Assembly (NCBI GenBank): GCA_052246295.1 | Contig: JBQQCO010000019.1 | DNA from: Piscibacillus sp052246295 | Lineage (GTDB): Bacteria > Bacillota > Bacilli > Bacillales > Alkalibacillaceae | Reading direction: 5' to 3' (one strand) | Length of the DNA stretch: 64,000 nucleotides | Shown here: positions 17,447 through 26,407 of the stretch, one piece after another | How the letters are laid out: each line of letters starts with the position of its first letter | Numbering within the stretch: position 1 is the stretch's first letter | Made by a program: the position numbers and the translations under genes | The notes under the pieces: model-generated | Told to the model about the DNA's origin: nothing | What the model saw: the letters and a program-made list of their open reading frames with translations, nothing else | The model's database searches: none

Positions 17447-18769
17447 GTGGTCTATTTTATTTTTGTTTTCTTCATGTGTTTATATTATATTTTTCAAAGT
17501 TTTGTAGATCATCCGTTAATAACATATGGATACATGCTTATATGTTTATTAGTTTTTATAATGGCTTTCAATAAATTGAGGGTTAAAACAAAGGTATTTA
17601 CTGGATCATTATTTTTATCGGGTGTCATTATACATTTTCTATACGGAAACACAGGGATCTATATATTAGATGGGATTACACAGAATTTAGCTCTGTTATC
17701 AATCATTCTATTAGCTCCTCTTATTTCAATTCCGTTGAAGCAAGAAGGTGTTATAAGAAGTATAGTATCAGATTTGAAGGATATGAAAGATGACTTGAAG
17801 CGGACTTATTATGGTGTATTTCTATTTGTATTTATGTTGTCACCAATATTAAATATGGGTTCATTGCGTATCGTTCATAGTTTTATCTCTGAATTAAATG
17901 TACCGCCCAAAATACTGTCTAACGCATACTATAACGGATTTACACCTGCCGTGTTATGGTCACCATTCTTTGCCTCGGTAGGAATTGTATTATATACTGC
18001 AGACTTATCCTTTAAAGCTTATCTTCCTATAGGTCTATTGTTTTCGTTTGTTCAGATTGGTATAGCTTTGTGGATTTTAAGAGATGTGACAATAACCGAT
18101 ATAAACAAAAGTGAAAATAAGCATAACTACCAAGTGTTACTTTCTTTTATTTTATATGTGTTATTTATTCTTATTACACTAGTTGTACTAGAAAGTTTAA
18201 CAGGTTGGTCGATGTTATTATTAGTGAGTATTTTATGTCTAGCGATTCCAATGGCTTATCAAGTCTTTCGATTTAATCTACAATCTATTAAGACTGAAAT
18301 TATGGCTTACATAGAACAAATAAAGCACCATTCAGGTATGGAAGTCGCATTATTTTTGAGTGCAGGTTTATTTGGGAACGCATTGCTACACACGCCAGTA
18401 GTTGCTGGTTTAAGAACGATCATCTTATGGTCATCTGAAATATCGATTTTTTTACTATTTTTATTGATTATTTTATTTGTTACGTTATTGGCTATGTTTG
18501 GTATTCATCAAATTGTTAGCGTTCCAATTGTTTTAACGATTATAGTTACATCAAATGTAGACGTTAGCGTGTTTGCGGCGGCTTTTATGTGTATATTTAC
18601 ATGGATGTTATCTGCTAGTATAAGCCCTTTAAATGCCTTAAATATTATTATTAGTTCTTGCGTTCGAACTAATGGGATTAAGGTAGCGTATAAGTGGAAC
18701 GGTCAATATTTTGTCTTATTGACATGTGCAGCTATGATTTACGTTTATATCATTAATATCATGACTTAA
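17447..18769 (+). CDS. Multi-span membrane permease, IT-superfamily-like, substrate unknown
   Basis: 440 residues, strongly hydrophobic, about eleven membrane spans, GTG start after GGAAG. It shares order and local motifs with the protein encoded at 20546-21901: LWSPFFAS / LWSPYFIS, FGIHQIVS / IGVHPIIT and a C-terminal SPLNALN / SPLSATN. The duplicated SP-x-x-A-x-N feature and the two halves suggest a secondary carrier of the ion-transporter type, perhaps for an organic acid handled by the upstream enzymes. I do not recognise the exact family. Confidence 0.65.
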   Translation: MVYFIFVFFMCLYYIFQSFVDHPLITYGYMLICLLVFIMAFNKLRVKTKVFTGSLFLSGVIIHFLYGNTGIYILDGITQNLALLSIILLAPLISIPLKQEGVIRSIVSDLKDMKDDLKRTYYGVFLFVFMLSPILNMGSLRIVHSFISELNVPPKILSNAYYNGFTPAVLWSPFFASVGIVLYTADLSFKAYLPIGLLFSFVQIGIALWILRDVTITDINKSENKHNYQVLLSFILYVLFILITLVVLESLTGWSMLLLVSILCLAIPMAYQVFRFNLQSIKTEIMAYIEQIKHHSGMEVALFLSAGLFGNALLHTPVVAGLRTIILWSSEISIFLLFLLIILFVTLLAMFGIHQIVSVPIVLTIIVTSNVDVSVFAAAFMCIFTWMLSASISPLNALNIIISSCVRTNGIKVAYKWNGQYFVLLTCAAMIYVYIINIMT

Positions 18770-18831
18770 AGCATTTCTGTAAGTGGATTATAATGGTAAT
18801 ATAGAGTTTAGAATATTAAGGAGTATTAATA

Positions 18832-19590
18832 ATGAGTAAAAGTTTAGTCAAAGCGATTAATTTACTAGATTGTTTTAAAAATCAATCATCCTTGACCTTA
18901 TCTGATTTAACAGATATCTCAGGGTTACCTAAGACAACTGTATTTAGACTTATATCTTCATTAGAGGAAACGGGATTAATCATTAAAGATCGGAATTCTC
19001 AACATGAAGTGTCATATCGTTTAGGGTTAAGGTTATTACAATACGGTAATATGGTGAAAGAAGGTTTAACATATAATAAAATAGCTCTTCCATATATGGA
19101 AGAATTAAATGAACAACTTGATGAATTAGTTCATTTAACAATTGAAGAAGGCGATCAAGCTGTTTATGTTGAAACAATGGGGAGTAAGAAACCTGTTCGT
19201 CTAGTCGTGAAAGTAGGGCAACGAGCGCCATTATATGCTGGGTCCGCTCCTAAGGTTTTATTGGCATATAAGAGTGAAAAAGAGATTGAACATTATTTAG
19301 ATCATATCGAAATTAAAAAGCTAGCTCTTAATACCATTACTGAAAAAGATGATATTAAGAAAGACTTAAAAATTATTAGAGAACGAGGTTATTCGGTTTC
19401 CCGTTCCGAGCATTTCAAAGATACGGTCGGATTCTCTGCGCCTATTTTTGATTACAATGGAAATGTAGTTGCAGCACTGGGAGTTAGCACGCCTATGCGT
19501 GAATTAACTGAGCAAGACGAGGAAGAGATTTTAAAGAGTGTGATTGAGAATAGTGAAAAAATATCTAAGGAGCTTGGGTATCAAGGATAA
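18832..19590 (+). CDS. IclR family transcriptional regulator
   Basis: 252 residues, RBS AAGGAG. N-terminal winged helix (LTLSDLTDISGLPKTTVFRL) and IclR effector-binding domain with RAPLYAGSAPKVLLAY and SRSEHFKDTVGFSAPIFD. These regulators sense small organic acids. It follows the permease by 62 bases and probably controls the 15060-18769 unit. Confidence 0.88.
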   Translation: MSKSLVKAINLLDCFKNQSSLTLSDLTDISGLPKTTVFRLISSLEETGLIIKDRNSQHEVSYRLGLRLLQYGNMVKEGLTYNKIALPYMEELNEQLDELVHLTIEEGDQAVYVETMGSKKPVRLVVKVGQRAPLYAGSAPKVLLAYKSEKEIEHYLDHIEIKKLALNTITEKDDIKKDLKIIRERGYSVSRSEHFKDTVGFSAPIFDYNGNVVAALGVSTPMRELTEQDEEEILKSVIENSEKISKELGYQG

Positions 19591-19632
19591 AAAGAGGACA
19601 GGTAAGACACTGCTTAAAAGGAATTTCACACA

Positions 19633-19661
19633 AAAAAGCCAACGAGTTTTTACCCCGTTGG
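19633..19661 (-). terminator. Terminator of the 187-residue minus-strand gene
   Basis: Stem CCAACG / CGTTGG around an 11-base loop; on the minus strand it is followed by CTTTTTTG. It lies between the converging IclR gene and the minus-strand gene. Confidence 0.6.
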
Positions 19662-19663
19662 TT

Positions 19664-20227
19664 TCAGTTAAGGGTTGTTATGTTGGAGGAAGTAGATAAT
19701 ACTTGTCCTATTTTATTATCTAAGTGTCGATCAAGTGACAGATATGGAAGAGAGGTTTCGAAGTCATTAGAGTGGTAGAATAGCTTGACTAACTCACTAT
19801 GTTCATTGAACGTTAATAGCAGGTAGAGATCTTTCTTGAGGTTTCGGTAATAATGCTGTTGCTTATCACTCATCCACGATTCGCAAAAATAGTCGTACAA
19901 GTAATAGTCATGCCTGATCTTAATCACACCAAGCCCTGCGCTAAATGCATTGGAAACATGAACAGGGTGTTCTTGTATTTTAAAAAGGTAGTTGTTTATA
20001 CTGAATTCATTTATGACTGGGTAGAGTGCGCGATAAGGTTTGCCAGTTTGATTTAAATGGCCTTCTAATATATTGTAATTGATTTTGATAAAATCAGTGT
20101 GCGGGATATTAGTATATTCATAGATCGGCACAAACACAGACCCAGTATCTACCATGTAACTCACATTGGTATAATCAACATTTTCTTTGAGTCTGTAGGC
20201 TGGCTTAAAGCTTTTTAGTGTGTTCAT
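19664..20227 (-). CDS. Unrecognised 187-residue protein
   Basis: ATG at 20227 with AGAGGTG at nine bases, so it is likely a real gene. Rich in Tyr and Asn, no signal peptide, no membrane span and no motif I recognise; the middle (FSAGLGVIKIRHDYYLYDYF) suggests a beta-rich cytoplasmic fold. Codon use is like the neighbours. It is alone between two terminators, upstream of a degenerate tandem repeat. No function is proposed. Confidence 0.7.
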   Translation of the reverse strand: MNTLKSFKPAYRLKENVDYTNVSYMVDTGSVFVPIYEYTNIPHTDFIKINYNILEGHLNQTGKPYRALYPVINEFSINNYLFKIQEHPVHVSNAFSAGLGVIKIRHDYYLYDYFCESWMSDKQQHYYRNLKKDLYLLLTFNEHSELVKLFYHSNDFETSLPYLSLDRHLDNKIGQVLSTSSNITTLN

Positions 20228-20396
20228 TTATTCCACACCTCTTTCGGGGAAATTTGTTGCTCTAAAGCACCCACTCTGCAATAATTGTCGATTTTTTTGT
20301 TTTTAAGTATTTTATCACAATAATATATACAAGTAAACAATATATTTTGAAAAATCTGATAATTAATGTTTTTTAACTTTTAAAACATCAAACCAG

Positions 20397-20500
20397 ATTT
20401 GAGCGACACATGAGGCGATTACACGATCACAACAGTGTGTTTAAACGACACACGAGGAAATATTGCGATCATTTAAGTGAATTTAAACGACATTCGGGTG
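20397..20500. repeat. Tandem array B, 42-bp period
   Basis: Two and a half degenerate copies. The element AGCGACACATGAGG at 20402, AACGACACACGAGG at 20444 and AACGACATTCGGG at 20486 recur exactly 42 bases apart, and CGATCA occurs in the first two copies at matching places. The period is twice 21, as in arrays A, D and E, but the sequence differs. Confidence 0.7.
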
Positions 20501-20515
20501 AAGGTGTTAAATGAA

Positions 20516-20543
20516 AAACCGTTCATGGCGACGTGAACGGTTT
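20516..20543 (-). terminator. Terminator of the minus-strand permease
   Basis: Perfect 10-base stem AAACCGTTCA / TGAACGGTTT with an 8-base loop; TTTTTC follows on the minus strand, three bases past the permease stop. Confidence 0.85.
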
Positions 20544-20545
20544 CC

Positions 20546-21901
20546 TTATACAATATAATACATCCCTACCATCAATAGATAGAAGACGCCATATAACATG
20601 AGTGCATATTGCCAGTTCATTTTCATCCCAACGTGGACGGAGTTTGTGTTAGTCAAGTTTCCGACCATTAAGTTCGTTGCCGATAGTGGCGAGACAAGAA
20701 TCGTAATCATCCAACCTGATAGTAATCCGATACTTAGTAATAGATGATCACCTGCGAACAATGGGCTTGAGCTTAGCGTGATTGCAAGTGCCGTGTTCGT
20801 GATGATAGGGTGAACGCCTATAAATGATAGTAGGTTTACGACTAATGCCAACACTGGTAACAAGATTAACAAATGATTGATGCCGCTTACTTCAATTAAA
20901 TAAATAATCCACTCGCTTGCCCCAGCATCGAGAATCGCAACGCCAAACACACCAGCTGCGATAAACAACGACAATTCGTTACCCATTTTCGGAAGCCTGC
21001 CTTGTGTGTAATCGAGTAATTCTTTTCCGAACGCTTTAGGTGATTGGTAAAACAATGACCAAACCGTTGATACGACAATCGCCATGATTGGAATAATCGT
21101 TAAAACCGATAAGTCAACAAAATGTTCAATGGTCATTGTAATGACAGTCATTCCGATGATAATCATCAACAATTCGATTAATTTGCGCTTAGCTTTTCCA
21201 ATCGGAACTTCGCCTTCATTTTCTACAATTTTAATCGGCTCGCTAATTTTTCCCATTGTGAAGAGTCCAAGAATGAATCCTGCCAATGCAAAAACAAATC
21301 CATAAGGGAAGAGCTGCGCCCAGGTCACGTCAAAGTAAGATAAGATAAGTGCGATCGAAATAAAGTAAGGCGACCATAAGAAGCATAAGGAAAATCCTCT
21401 AACGAGTGCTCGGATTCGCGTATCACGATAGTCGATGAAGGAGGACGTTTCCGTTAAGTGATACATAATCGGGATGGTCCCGAGATTCATGACAGAGCCA
21501 ATACTTAATAGGGTTATTTTTAAGTATGTATAGAGCTGCCTTGATGTTTTAATGTAGTAATTAAACACCGTGTTCATATAGTTTAAGTATTGGCCTGTCC
21601 GAATTGGAAGCGAGATTAATGGAACAAAGATAAAAATCGCCAGTAAGCCAACATTCTCTCGCATCCCATGGAAGAGCGTAATCAATCCATCACCATTTAA
21701 AAGCATCAGAAAGCTTGAAATGAGTAGTGTGCCGATTAAAATCATGGGTGTTTTTCCTAAATAAGGGATATAGGAAATGACGGTAATCGTGGCGAATAGA
21801 CTGACGAGTATTGGTAAAAGTTCAGAATCTAAGAATTGCGATGTTAAGTAGGTTAAACCCATGAGTAATGCTGCAACGGGTCTAATGATGATCCACTTCA
21901 T
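20546..21901 (-). CDS. Multi-span membrane permease, paralogue of the 17447 protein
   Basis: 451 residues with about eleven membrane spans; ATG at 21901 behind AAAAGGGAG. The order of motifs follows that of the plus-strand permease 2 kb away (NLGTIPIMYHLTE, LWSPYFIS, IGVHPIIT, SPLSATNLMVGN), so the two are paralogues in opposite orientation. Substrate unknown; an anionic metabolite is plausible. A Crp/Fnr-type regulator is encoded just upstream on the same strand, 66 bases away. Confidence 0.65.
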   Translation of the reverse strand: MKWIIIRPVAALLMGLTYLTSQFLDSELLPILVSLFATITVISYIPYLGKTPMILIGTLLISSFLMLLNGDGLITLFHGMRENVGLLAIFIFVPLISLPIRTGQYLNYMNTVFNYYIKTSRQLYTYLKITLLSIGSVMNLGTIPIMYHLTETSSFIDYRDTRIRALVRGFSLCFLWSPYFISIALILSYFDVTWAQLFPYGFVFALAGFILGLFTMGKISEPIKIVENEGEVPIGKAKRKLIELLMIIIGMTVITMTIEHFVDLSVLTIIPIMAIVVSTVWSLFYQSPKAFGKELLDYTQGRLPKMGNELSLFIAAGVFGVAILDAGASEWIIYLIEVSGINHLLILLPVLALVVNLLSFIGVHPIITNTALAITLSSSPLFAGDHLLLSIGLLSGWMITILVSPLSATNLMVGNLTNTNSVHVGMKMNWQYALMLYGVFYLLMVGMYYIV

Positions 21902-21967
21902 GTTGATACTCCCTTTTAGTTCAAGTTAGTTAATATTATAGGTGTTTTAGTAGCTCTTGTCATGGCG

Positions 21968-22696
21968 TTAACTCGGGTCCATATATAAGGCTTGAATATA
22001 AGGTGGGTTTGGATCGTGTTCGACTAAGGAGTGATGGACATCGATTTGTTTTCGTTTAGGAAATTTCACAAGACCTTCTTCAGCGAGTTCATTTAAAACG
22101 GTGGAGACTGACTCTCTGCTTGCTCCAATCATGTTGGCTAATTCTTGTTGGGTGATGGGTAATGTAATGGTGTAATACTCTTCATCTTGAGATGGCTTGT
22201 TGTATCGGTTGTGTAGAGACTGAAGAAGATGAATCACTTTATCTCGACAGTTGTCTAAAGCCATCATTTTAAGGCGTTGTTCACGTTCTTGGAGGCGTTC
22301 GCTTAGTGTTTCTAATGCTTTTTGAAATAAAGCTGGGTACTTGCTGGCTAGGGACATGAAGCTTTGTTCATCGATGGAACAAAAGTGGGTTGGTTCGATT
22401 GCCTCGACATAAGCGTCATCGCAGTTAAGGGAAATAGACTTCATTTTTCCAAAAGTACTGCCGGGACCTAAAATACTATACGTAAACTGTTTTCCCTCAT
22501 CGTTCATTGTATAAATTCTCACGGAGCCTTCTTTGATGAAACATAACTCTTGTTGTGTGGCGTCAGGTGTTCTAATGATATCATTTCTTTTGAAATGAGT
22601 GTGTTTAATACACTTAACCACATCTTGACTTGCAGGAGGTGTAACCTGGTCCAAAAAACCGATTTTCGATAGATACCACATCTCGTCGTATTTCAT
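21968..22696 (-). CDS. Crp/Fnr family transcriptional regulator
   Basis: 242 residues from ATG 22696 behind TAGGAGGAAC. Cyclic-nucleotide-binding-like beta barrel (about 20-140) then a helix-turn-helix (ITQQELANMIGASRESVSTVLNEL, residues about 170-195). No cluster of N-terminal cysteines for an iron-sulfur centre is present, so oxygen sensing of the Fnr type is unlikely. Possible target: the permease gene downstream. Confidence 0.85.
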   Translation of the reverse strand: MKYDEMWYLSKIGFLDQVTPPASQDVVKCIKHTHFKRNDIIRTPDATQQELCFIKEGSVRIYTMNDEGKQFTYSILGPGSTFGKMKSISLNCDDAYVEAIEPTHFCSIDEQSFMSLASKYPALFQKALETLSERLQEREQRLKMMALDNCRDKVIHLLQSLHNRYNKPSQDEEYYTITLPITQQELANMIGASRESVSTVLNELAEEGLVKFPKRKQIDVHHSLVEHDPNPPYIQALYMDPS

Positions 22697-22795
22697 CAAA
22701 GTTCCTCCTAAAAATTTTTTATAAATGTTAAGTATCTAACAGAATTATATAATATTTTAGAATAGTATTAAAGATAAGTTATATGGGTTTATTAG

Positions 22796-22879
22796 AAAAG
22801 GCAAACTACTTGAAAGGGTGGGACGCAAAGCTAGTGGTCTAAGGGTGTGGGGAACCTATGATGGCACGGCTGCCTCTTA
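22796..22879 (+). ncRNA. c-di-GMP-I (GEMM-I) riboswitch controlling the SinI-like gene
   Basis: The GEMM-I core can be read directly: closing stem AGGCA (22799) / TGCCT (22871), GCAAACTA, a GAAA tetraloop at 22812, the hallmark GGGACGCAAAGC, then GGTCTAAG and CCTATGATGG forming the tetraloop-receptor side, and GGCTGCC at the end. The 3' strand of the closing stem (CCTC) could instead pair with the GAGG of the RBS at 22886-22893, so ligand binding may free the RBS (inference). The aptamer is on the plus strand, 24 bases before the start of the small gene. Confidence 0.88.
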
Positions 22880-22902
22880 TGAAGTGGGGAGGAAAACGAA
22901 CG

Positions 22903-23028
22903 GTGACGCTTTCAGAAAAAAGTGAAGTTGTTTTGTTGGATCGAGAATGGGTTGAGCTTATAAGAGAGGCAAAGAAGTTAGGGTTAAGCGTTAAGGAAAT
23001 TGAGACTTTTATAAAAGATAAAAGTTAA
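22903..23028 (+). CDS. sinI: SinI-like anti-repressor, 41 residues
   Basis: A short GTG-initiated gene behind GGGGAGG. Residues 13-36 match the SinI dimerisation helix (LDREWVELIREAKKLGLS then VKEIETFI), which in Bacillus subtilis binds and disarms the biofilm repressor SinR. It is shorter than B. subtilis SinI (57) but of the size of other single-helix anti-repressors. No sinR is adjacent. It is preceded by a c-di-GMP-I riboswitch, so the anti-repressor is probably made according to c-di-GMP level, tying the second messenger to the Sin switch. Confidence 0.85.
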   Translation: MTLSEKSEVVLLDREWVELIREAKKLGLSVKEIETFIKDKS

Positions 23029-23111
23029 TATTTTCCTGTATATTCTTAACAACATTTTAGATGGCCTTCAATAAAATGGAGTAAAATCTATTTTATATTG
23101 GAGGTTTTTTT

Positions 23112-24056
23112 GTGGCGAAAATTCCAGTCATTATTGATACGGATCCTGGCATTGATGATTTCATGATGCTTATTGTTGGATTGGCACATGAAAAAATCGA
23201 TGTTCGTTTAATTACAACAGCTGCTGGCAACCAAGAACAGGATAAAACTTATGAAAATGCCTTAAGGATGGTTAGTTATCTAGGAAAAGATGTGGAAGTT
23301 GCTCGTGGCTTGGATCGGCCGATTTTTAAGGAGTTAGAAACTGCGCCAGATTTTCATGGTGAGACGGGGACTGGGAAAGTGCTTTTTCCTGATCCTGTCA
23401 TCGAAGGAAGTCAACGACCAGCCATTTCAGCCATGTATGATGTTATTATGACTTCTGACGAACCGATTACGATTGTGACGAGTGGACCTTTGACCAATGT
23501 CGGAATGCTTCTAAATGCTCATCCTGAGGTAAAATTTAATATAAAGAAAATCTCGATTATGGGTGGAGCGGCAATGGGAGGGAATGTCATTCCGACAGCG
23601 GAGTTTAATATTTATGCCGACCCTGACGCTGCAGAATTGGTGTTTCGCTCAGGTGTACCAGTCGTCATGAGTGGGCTTGATGCCACAAGGGAAGCTTACT
23701 TACTAGAGTCAGAGATTGAAGCGATTCGTGAAATTGGTACGGATTTAGCGGAAAAAGTGTATAAGATGTTGAAGTTTTATCAAGAAGCGGCAGAAGGATC
23801 ACCATTTAATGTACCTTACTTTGAAGATGTGGTGAGGCTTCATGATGCGTGTGCCATTGCTTATGTGATTGACCCTAGTTTGTTTAGAGGAAATTTTTAT
23901 TATGTCACGGTTGAGAGGGCGTCACCATTAACAGCTGGGACCACATTTGTGGATTATTTAAACACATTAGATATGCAGCCAAATGCATATGTGTTATATG
24001 ATGTGAATCGCGATGAGTTAGTTAATTTGTTTTTCGATGCGCTTCACCAATACTAG
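23112..24056 (+). CDS. Inosine-uridine-preferring nucleoside hydrolase
   Basis: 314 residues, GTG start after TTGGAGG. N-terminal Asp cluster IDTDPGIDD binds calcium; later ADPDAAELVF and the conserved HDACAIAYVI segment support the IU-nucleoside hydrolase family. Cleaves ribonucleosides to base and ribose in the cytoplasm. Single gene, not obviously linked to the SinI-like gene 83 bases upstream, although no terminator was found between them. Confidence 0.9.
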   Translation: MAKIPVIIDTDPGIDDFMMLIVGLAHEKIDVRLITTAAGNQEQDKTYENALRMVSYLGKDVEVARGLDRPIFKELETAPDFHGETGTGKVLFPDPVIEGSQRPAISAMYDVIMTSDEPITIVTSGPLTNVGMLLNAHPEVKFNIKKISIMGGAAMGGNVIPTAEFNIYADPDAAELVFRSGVPVVMSGLDATREAYLLESEIEAIREIGTDLAEKVYKMLKFYQEAAEGSPFNVPYFEDVVRLHDACAIAYVIDPSLFRGNFYYVTVERASPLTAGTTFVDYLNTLDMQPNAYVLYDVNRDELVNLFFDALHQY

Positions 24057-24127
24057 GTTGCACAGTGAGTGAATCTCTAGTATAATGCCCAATTGTGTGT
24101 TTGAGTTTTAAAAGAAAGGGGCATTCG

Positions 24128-24649
24128 ATGAGTTTCCCAAGATTATTAGAGTTGGAGTCTGAGAAAACTCAAGAAGAACGTCAAGATGAACTTGAGAATA
24201 TGGAGTTTCAAGTCTTTCGAATGCGTGAAAATATGAAAGAAATCTCAAAGAAATATGAAATCGTCGGCATTGATCAAACGAAACAAGACCATTGGGTGAT
24301 TGTGTTTAAAGATGCGGATGATGAACAGGCACAGCTTATGGTAAATGATTGCGAAGGGCCGTTTAAAGGACATTGGGATTCTTGCATGCAACTAGAATTT
24401 AAAGATGAACGTACAGTTCATATTAATGATATAAAAGGGCCTGAAGATCGAGGCTATGGTTCAATTTTAATGAACCATTTAAAAGATTTAGTAAAAGAAT
24501 TTAATTATCAATATATTACAGGTGATTTGGTCGAACGTGATTGGGATCATTTGAACCGTTTGACGCACTTTTATGAAAAGCATAATTTTGATGTTGAGGT
24601 AGATTACGACCATCAAAAAGGCGAAATTATTTGGTATGGTGATTTATAA
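24128..24649 (+). CDS. GNAT-like acetyltransferase domain protein
   Basis: 173 residues from ATG 24128 behind AAAGGGG. The N-terminal third is charged and helical. The C-terminal half has a GNAT-like acetyl-CoA loop (EDRGYGSILMNHLKDLV) followed by LTHFYEKHNFDVE, typical of the final GNAT strand and helix. Target unknown. Confidence 0.65.
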   Translation: MSFPRLLELESEKTQEERQDELENMEFQVFRMRENMKEISKKYEIVGIDQTKQDHWVIVFKDADDEQAQLMVNDCEGPFKGHWDSCMQLEFKDERTVHINDIKGPEDRGYGSILMNHLKDLVKEFNYQYITGDLVERDWDHLNRLTHFYEKHNFDVEVDYDHQKGEIIWYGDL

Positions 24650-24652
24650 TGG

Positions 24653-24684
24653 AGTAGTTCAGTTTTAAACTGGACTGCTTTTTA
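24653..24684 (+). terminator. Terminator after the GNAT-like gene
   Basis: Hairpin AGTAGTTCAGTTT / AAACTGGACTGCT, including G-U pairs, followed by five T. Confidence 0.75.
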
Positions 24685-24760
24685 TTATAGGTTGTCATGT
24701 TCGTATCGTTATAGAAATTTTTTGGACTGTAAGTAATTTGAGTGCGATGAGCGAAGGTGG

Positions 24761-25027
24761 CGACTCCAGGTCGGCTAAAAGCGGCCACGTCCTGCACCTG
24801 CGATTACTCGGCGCAAACTTAGTCAATGAAGTAGTGCAAGTAGCATTTGTGGCCAACGCCGACACTAAAACGTCCAGTTCGTCGCGGGAATAGCACGAGC
24901 TGAGGGGCCACAGGATGTGGGTCAGTTCGGCGTTGCAACACGGATGTTGCGAACTTAGCCGAACATCAATAATACCCGAACGAGTTGTACGAGTTCGGAG
25001 AAGTTGAAGTCGTGCCCACGGAAAGCG
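24761..25027 (+). repeat. Dispersed structured repeat, copy 1
   Basis: About 267 bases, aligning along most of its length with 26408-26669. Higher in G+C than the flanks. Contains long-range pairs GTCGGC / GCCGAC and GGCCAC / GTGGCC, a block CACGAGCTGAGGGGCCACAG, and a hairpin GTTCGGC...GCAACA...TGTTGC...GCCGAAC that is kept in both copies despite base changes. No coding potential that holds in both copies. It lies directly upstream of the MFS gene. Confidence 0.8.
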
Positions 25028-25147
25028 TCCACCGAAAGCGAATCACAGCAACAATCAAAAAAACGGCCGATAATCTCGCGACTGGAAGGAAATTTTAATC
25101 ATTTGATAAAATAATACAATACATATAACACCGAAAGAAGGGTAACC

Positions 25148-26326
25148 ATGGAGGAGACAGCCTATTCATTTAGGGACAGGCGTTTTTGGCAGTTGTCACT
25201 TGGGTTAATGCTGGCATCTGTGTTTGTGTTTTCGAATTTATATATTGTTCAGCCAATCTTGCCTATTTTGGCTAAAGAGTTTGATGTTTCGGCTACGGAA
25301 TCGAGTTTGCTATTTTCGGTAGCATCTTTTTCATTAATGATTAGTTTACTAGCGTTTGGATTTATATCTGATCGAATTGGACGTTTAGGTATTTTAAAAT
25401 GGACGATGCTGTTATCAGTCGTGCCGCTCTTCATCATGCCCATGGTGGATTCGTTTTATGCGTTGGTGTTTCTAAGGTTATTGGTTGGCATTTTTGCCGC
25501 AGGATTACCGGCTGTAGCGGTTGCTTACATCTCAGAAGAGGTGTCACCTGGCAGCCGTGCACTAGCTGTGACGATTTATATTGCAAGTAATGCTTTAGGT
25601 GGTATGGCCGGACGAGTTTTTGGAGGCTTTTGGGCAGAGACATTTACGTGGCAATCGAGCTTTTATGTGTTAGGGATTTTTGGAGTGATTATTTCCTTAC
25701 TATGTGTGTTTGTTTTACCAAAGTCACAGTACTTTATTAGTTCATCGAAGCCTTACTCAGAAGACCTTAAAGGCATGTTTATACATTTGAAAAATCCGAA
25801 GCTTATTTATGCATTCGTCTTCGGCATGATGATTCAGGTCAGTTTTTCAGGTGTATGGGTTTACTTGCCGTTCTATTTAGAAGGGGATCCATTTTTCTTA
25901 TCCATTCAAGTCATTTCGTTACTTTTTTTAACGTACTCAATGGGGGTCGTTGGCTCGCCAATTGCAGGAAAGCTTGCGGATTTATATGGTACCGTCAAAA
26001 TCTTGTTCTCTGGGCTGATCATTATGGTGCTTGGCGTGTTGATCACAGTCATTCCAAATGTCATTGTGATTGTCTTTGGGTTAGCCGTCATGTGTTTAGG
26101 TTTTTTCACAGCCCACTCATTGACATCTTCATGGGTTGGAGCAGCAGCTCAACACCACAAAAGTGGCGCAACCAGCATTTATTTGTTTAGCTATTATATT
26201 GGTGTAACCATTGGCGGTACAGGGGTCGGAGTGATTTGGACTTCCATGGGCTGGACTGGCGTCATTTTGGTTTCGGCTATTTTGCCGTTAATGTCAGGTT
26301 GGTTTTTTTATAGAAAAATTCAATAA
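25148..26326 (+). CDS. MFS transporter
   Basis: 392 residues, ATG after AAGAAGGG, twelve predicted membrane spans. MFS motif between spans 2 and 3: GFISDRIGRLGILKW; second half GKLADLYGTVKIL. Resembles the YgaY/AraJ-like drug and metabolite exporters. It is flanked on both sides by the dispersed structured repeat. Confidence 0.85.
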   Translation: MEETAYSFRDRRFWQLSLGLMLASVFVFSNLYIVQPILPILAKEFDVSATESSLLFSVASFSLMISLLAFGFISDRIGRLGILKWTMLLSVVPLFIMPMVDSFYALVFLRLLVGIFAAGLPAVAVAYISEEVSPGSRALAVTIYIASNALGGMAGRVFGGFWAETFTWQSSFYVLGIFGVIISLLCVFVLPKSQYFISSSKPYSEDLKGMFIHLKNPKLIYAFVFGMMIQVSFSGVWVYLPFYLEGDPFFLSIQVISLLFLTYSMGVVGSPIAGKLADLYGTVKILFSGLIIMVLGVLITVIPNVIVIVFGLAVMCLGFFTAHSLTSSWVGAAAQHHKSGATSIYLFSYYIGVTIGGTGVGVIWTSMGWTGVILVSAILPLMSGWFFYRKIQ

Positions 26327-26407
26327 AAAGGGAAGAGGCTGGGACAAAAGAAAAGTAGCTTAACAAAAAACGAATATTGAGTTTTATTAGCGTAGTCAAA
26401 ATGCGCA

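Noticed and set aside
24780..24820. GEMM-like GGCGCAAACTT in the structured repeat
   Set aside because: Lacks the GAAA tetraloop, GGGACGCAAA and GGCCTAA blocks; part of the dispersed repeat.
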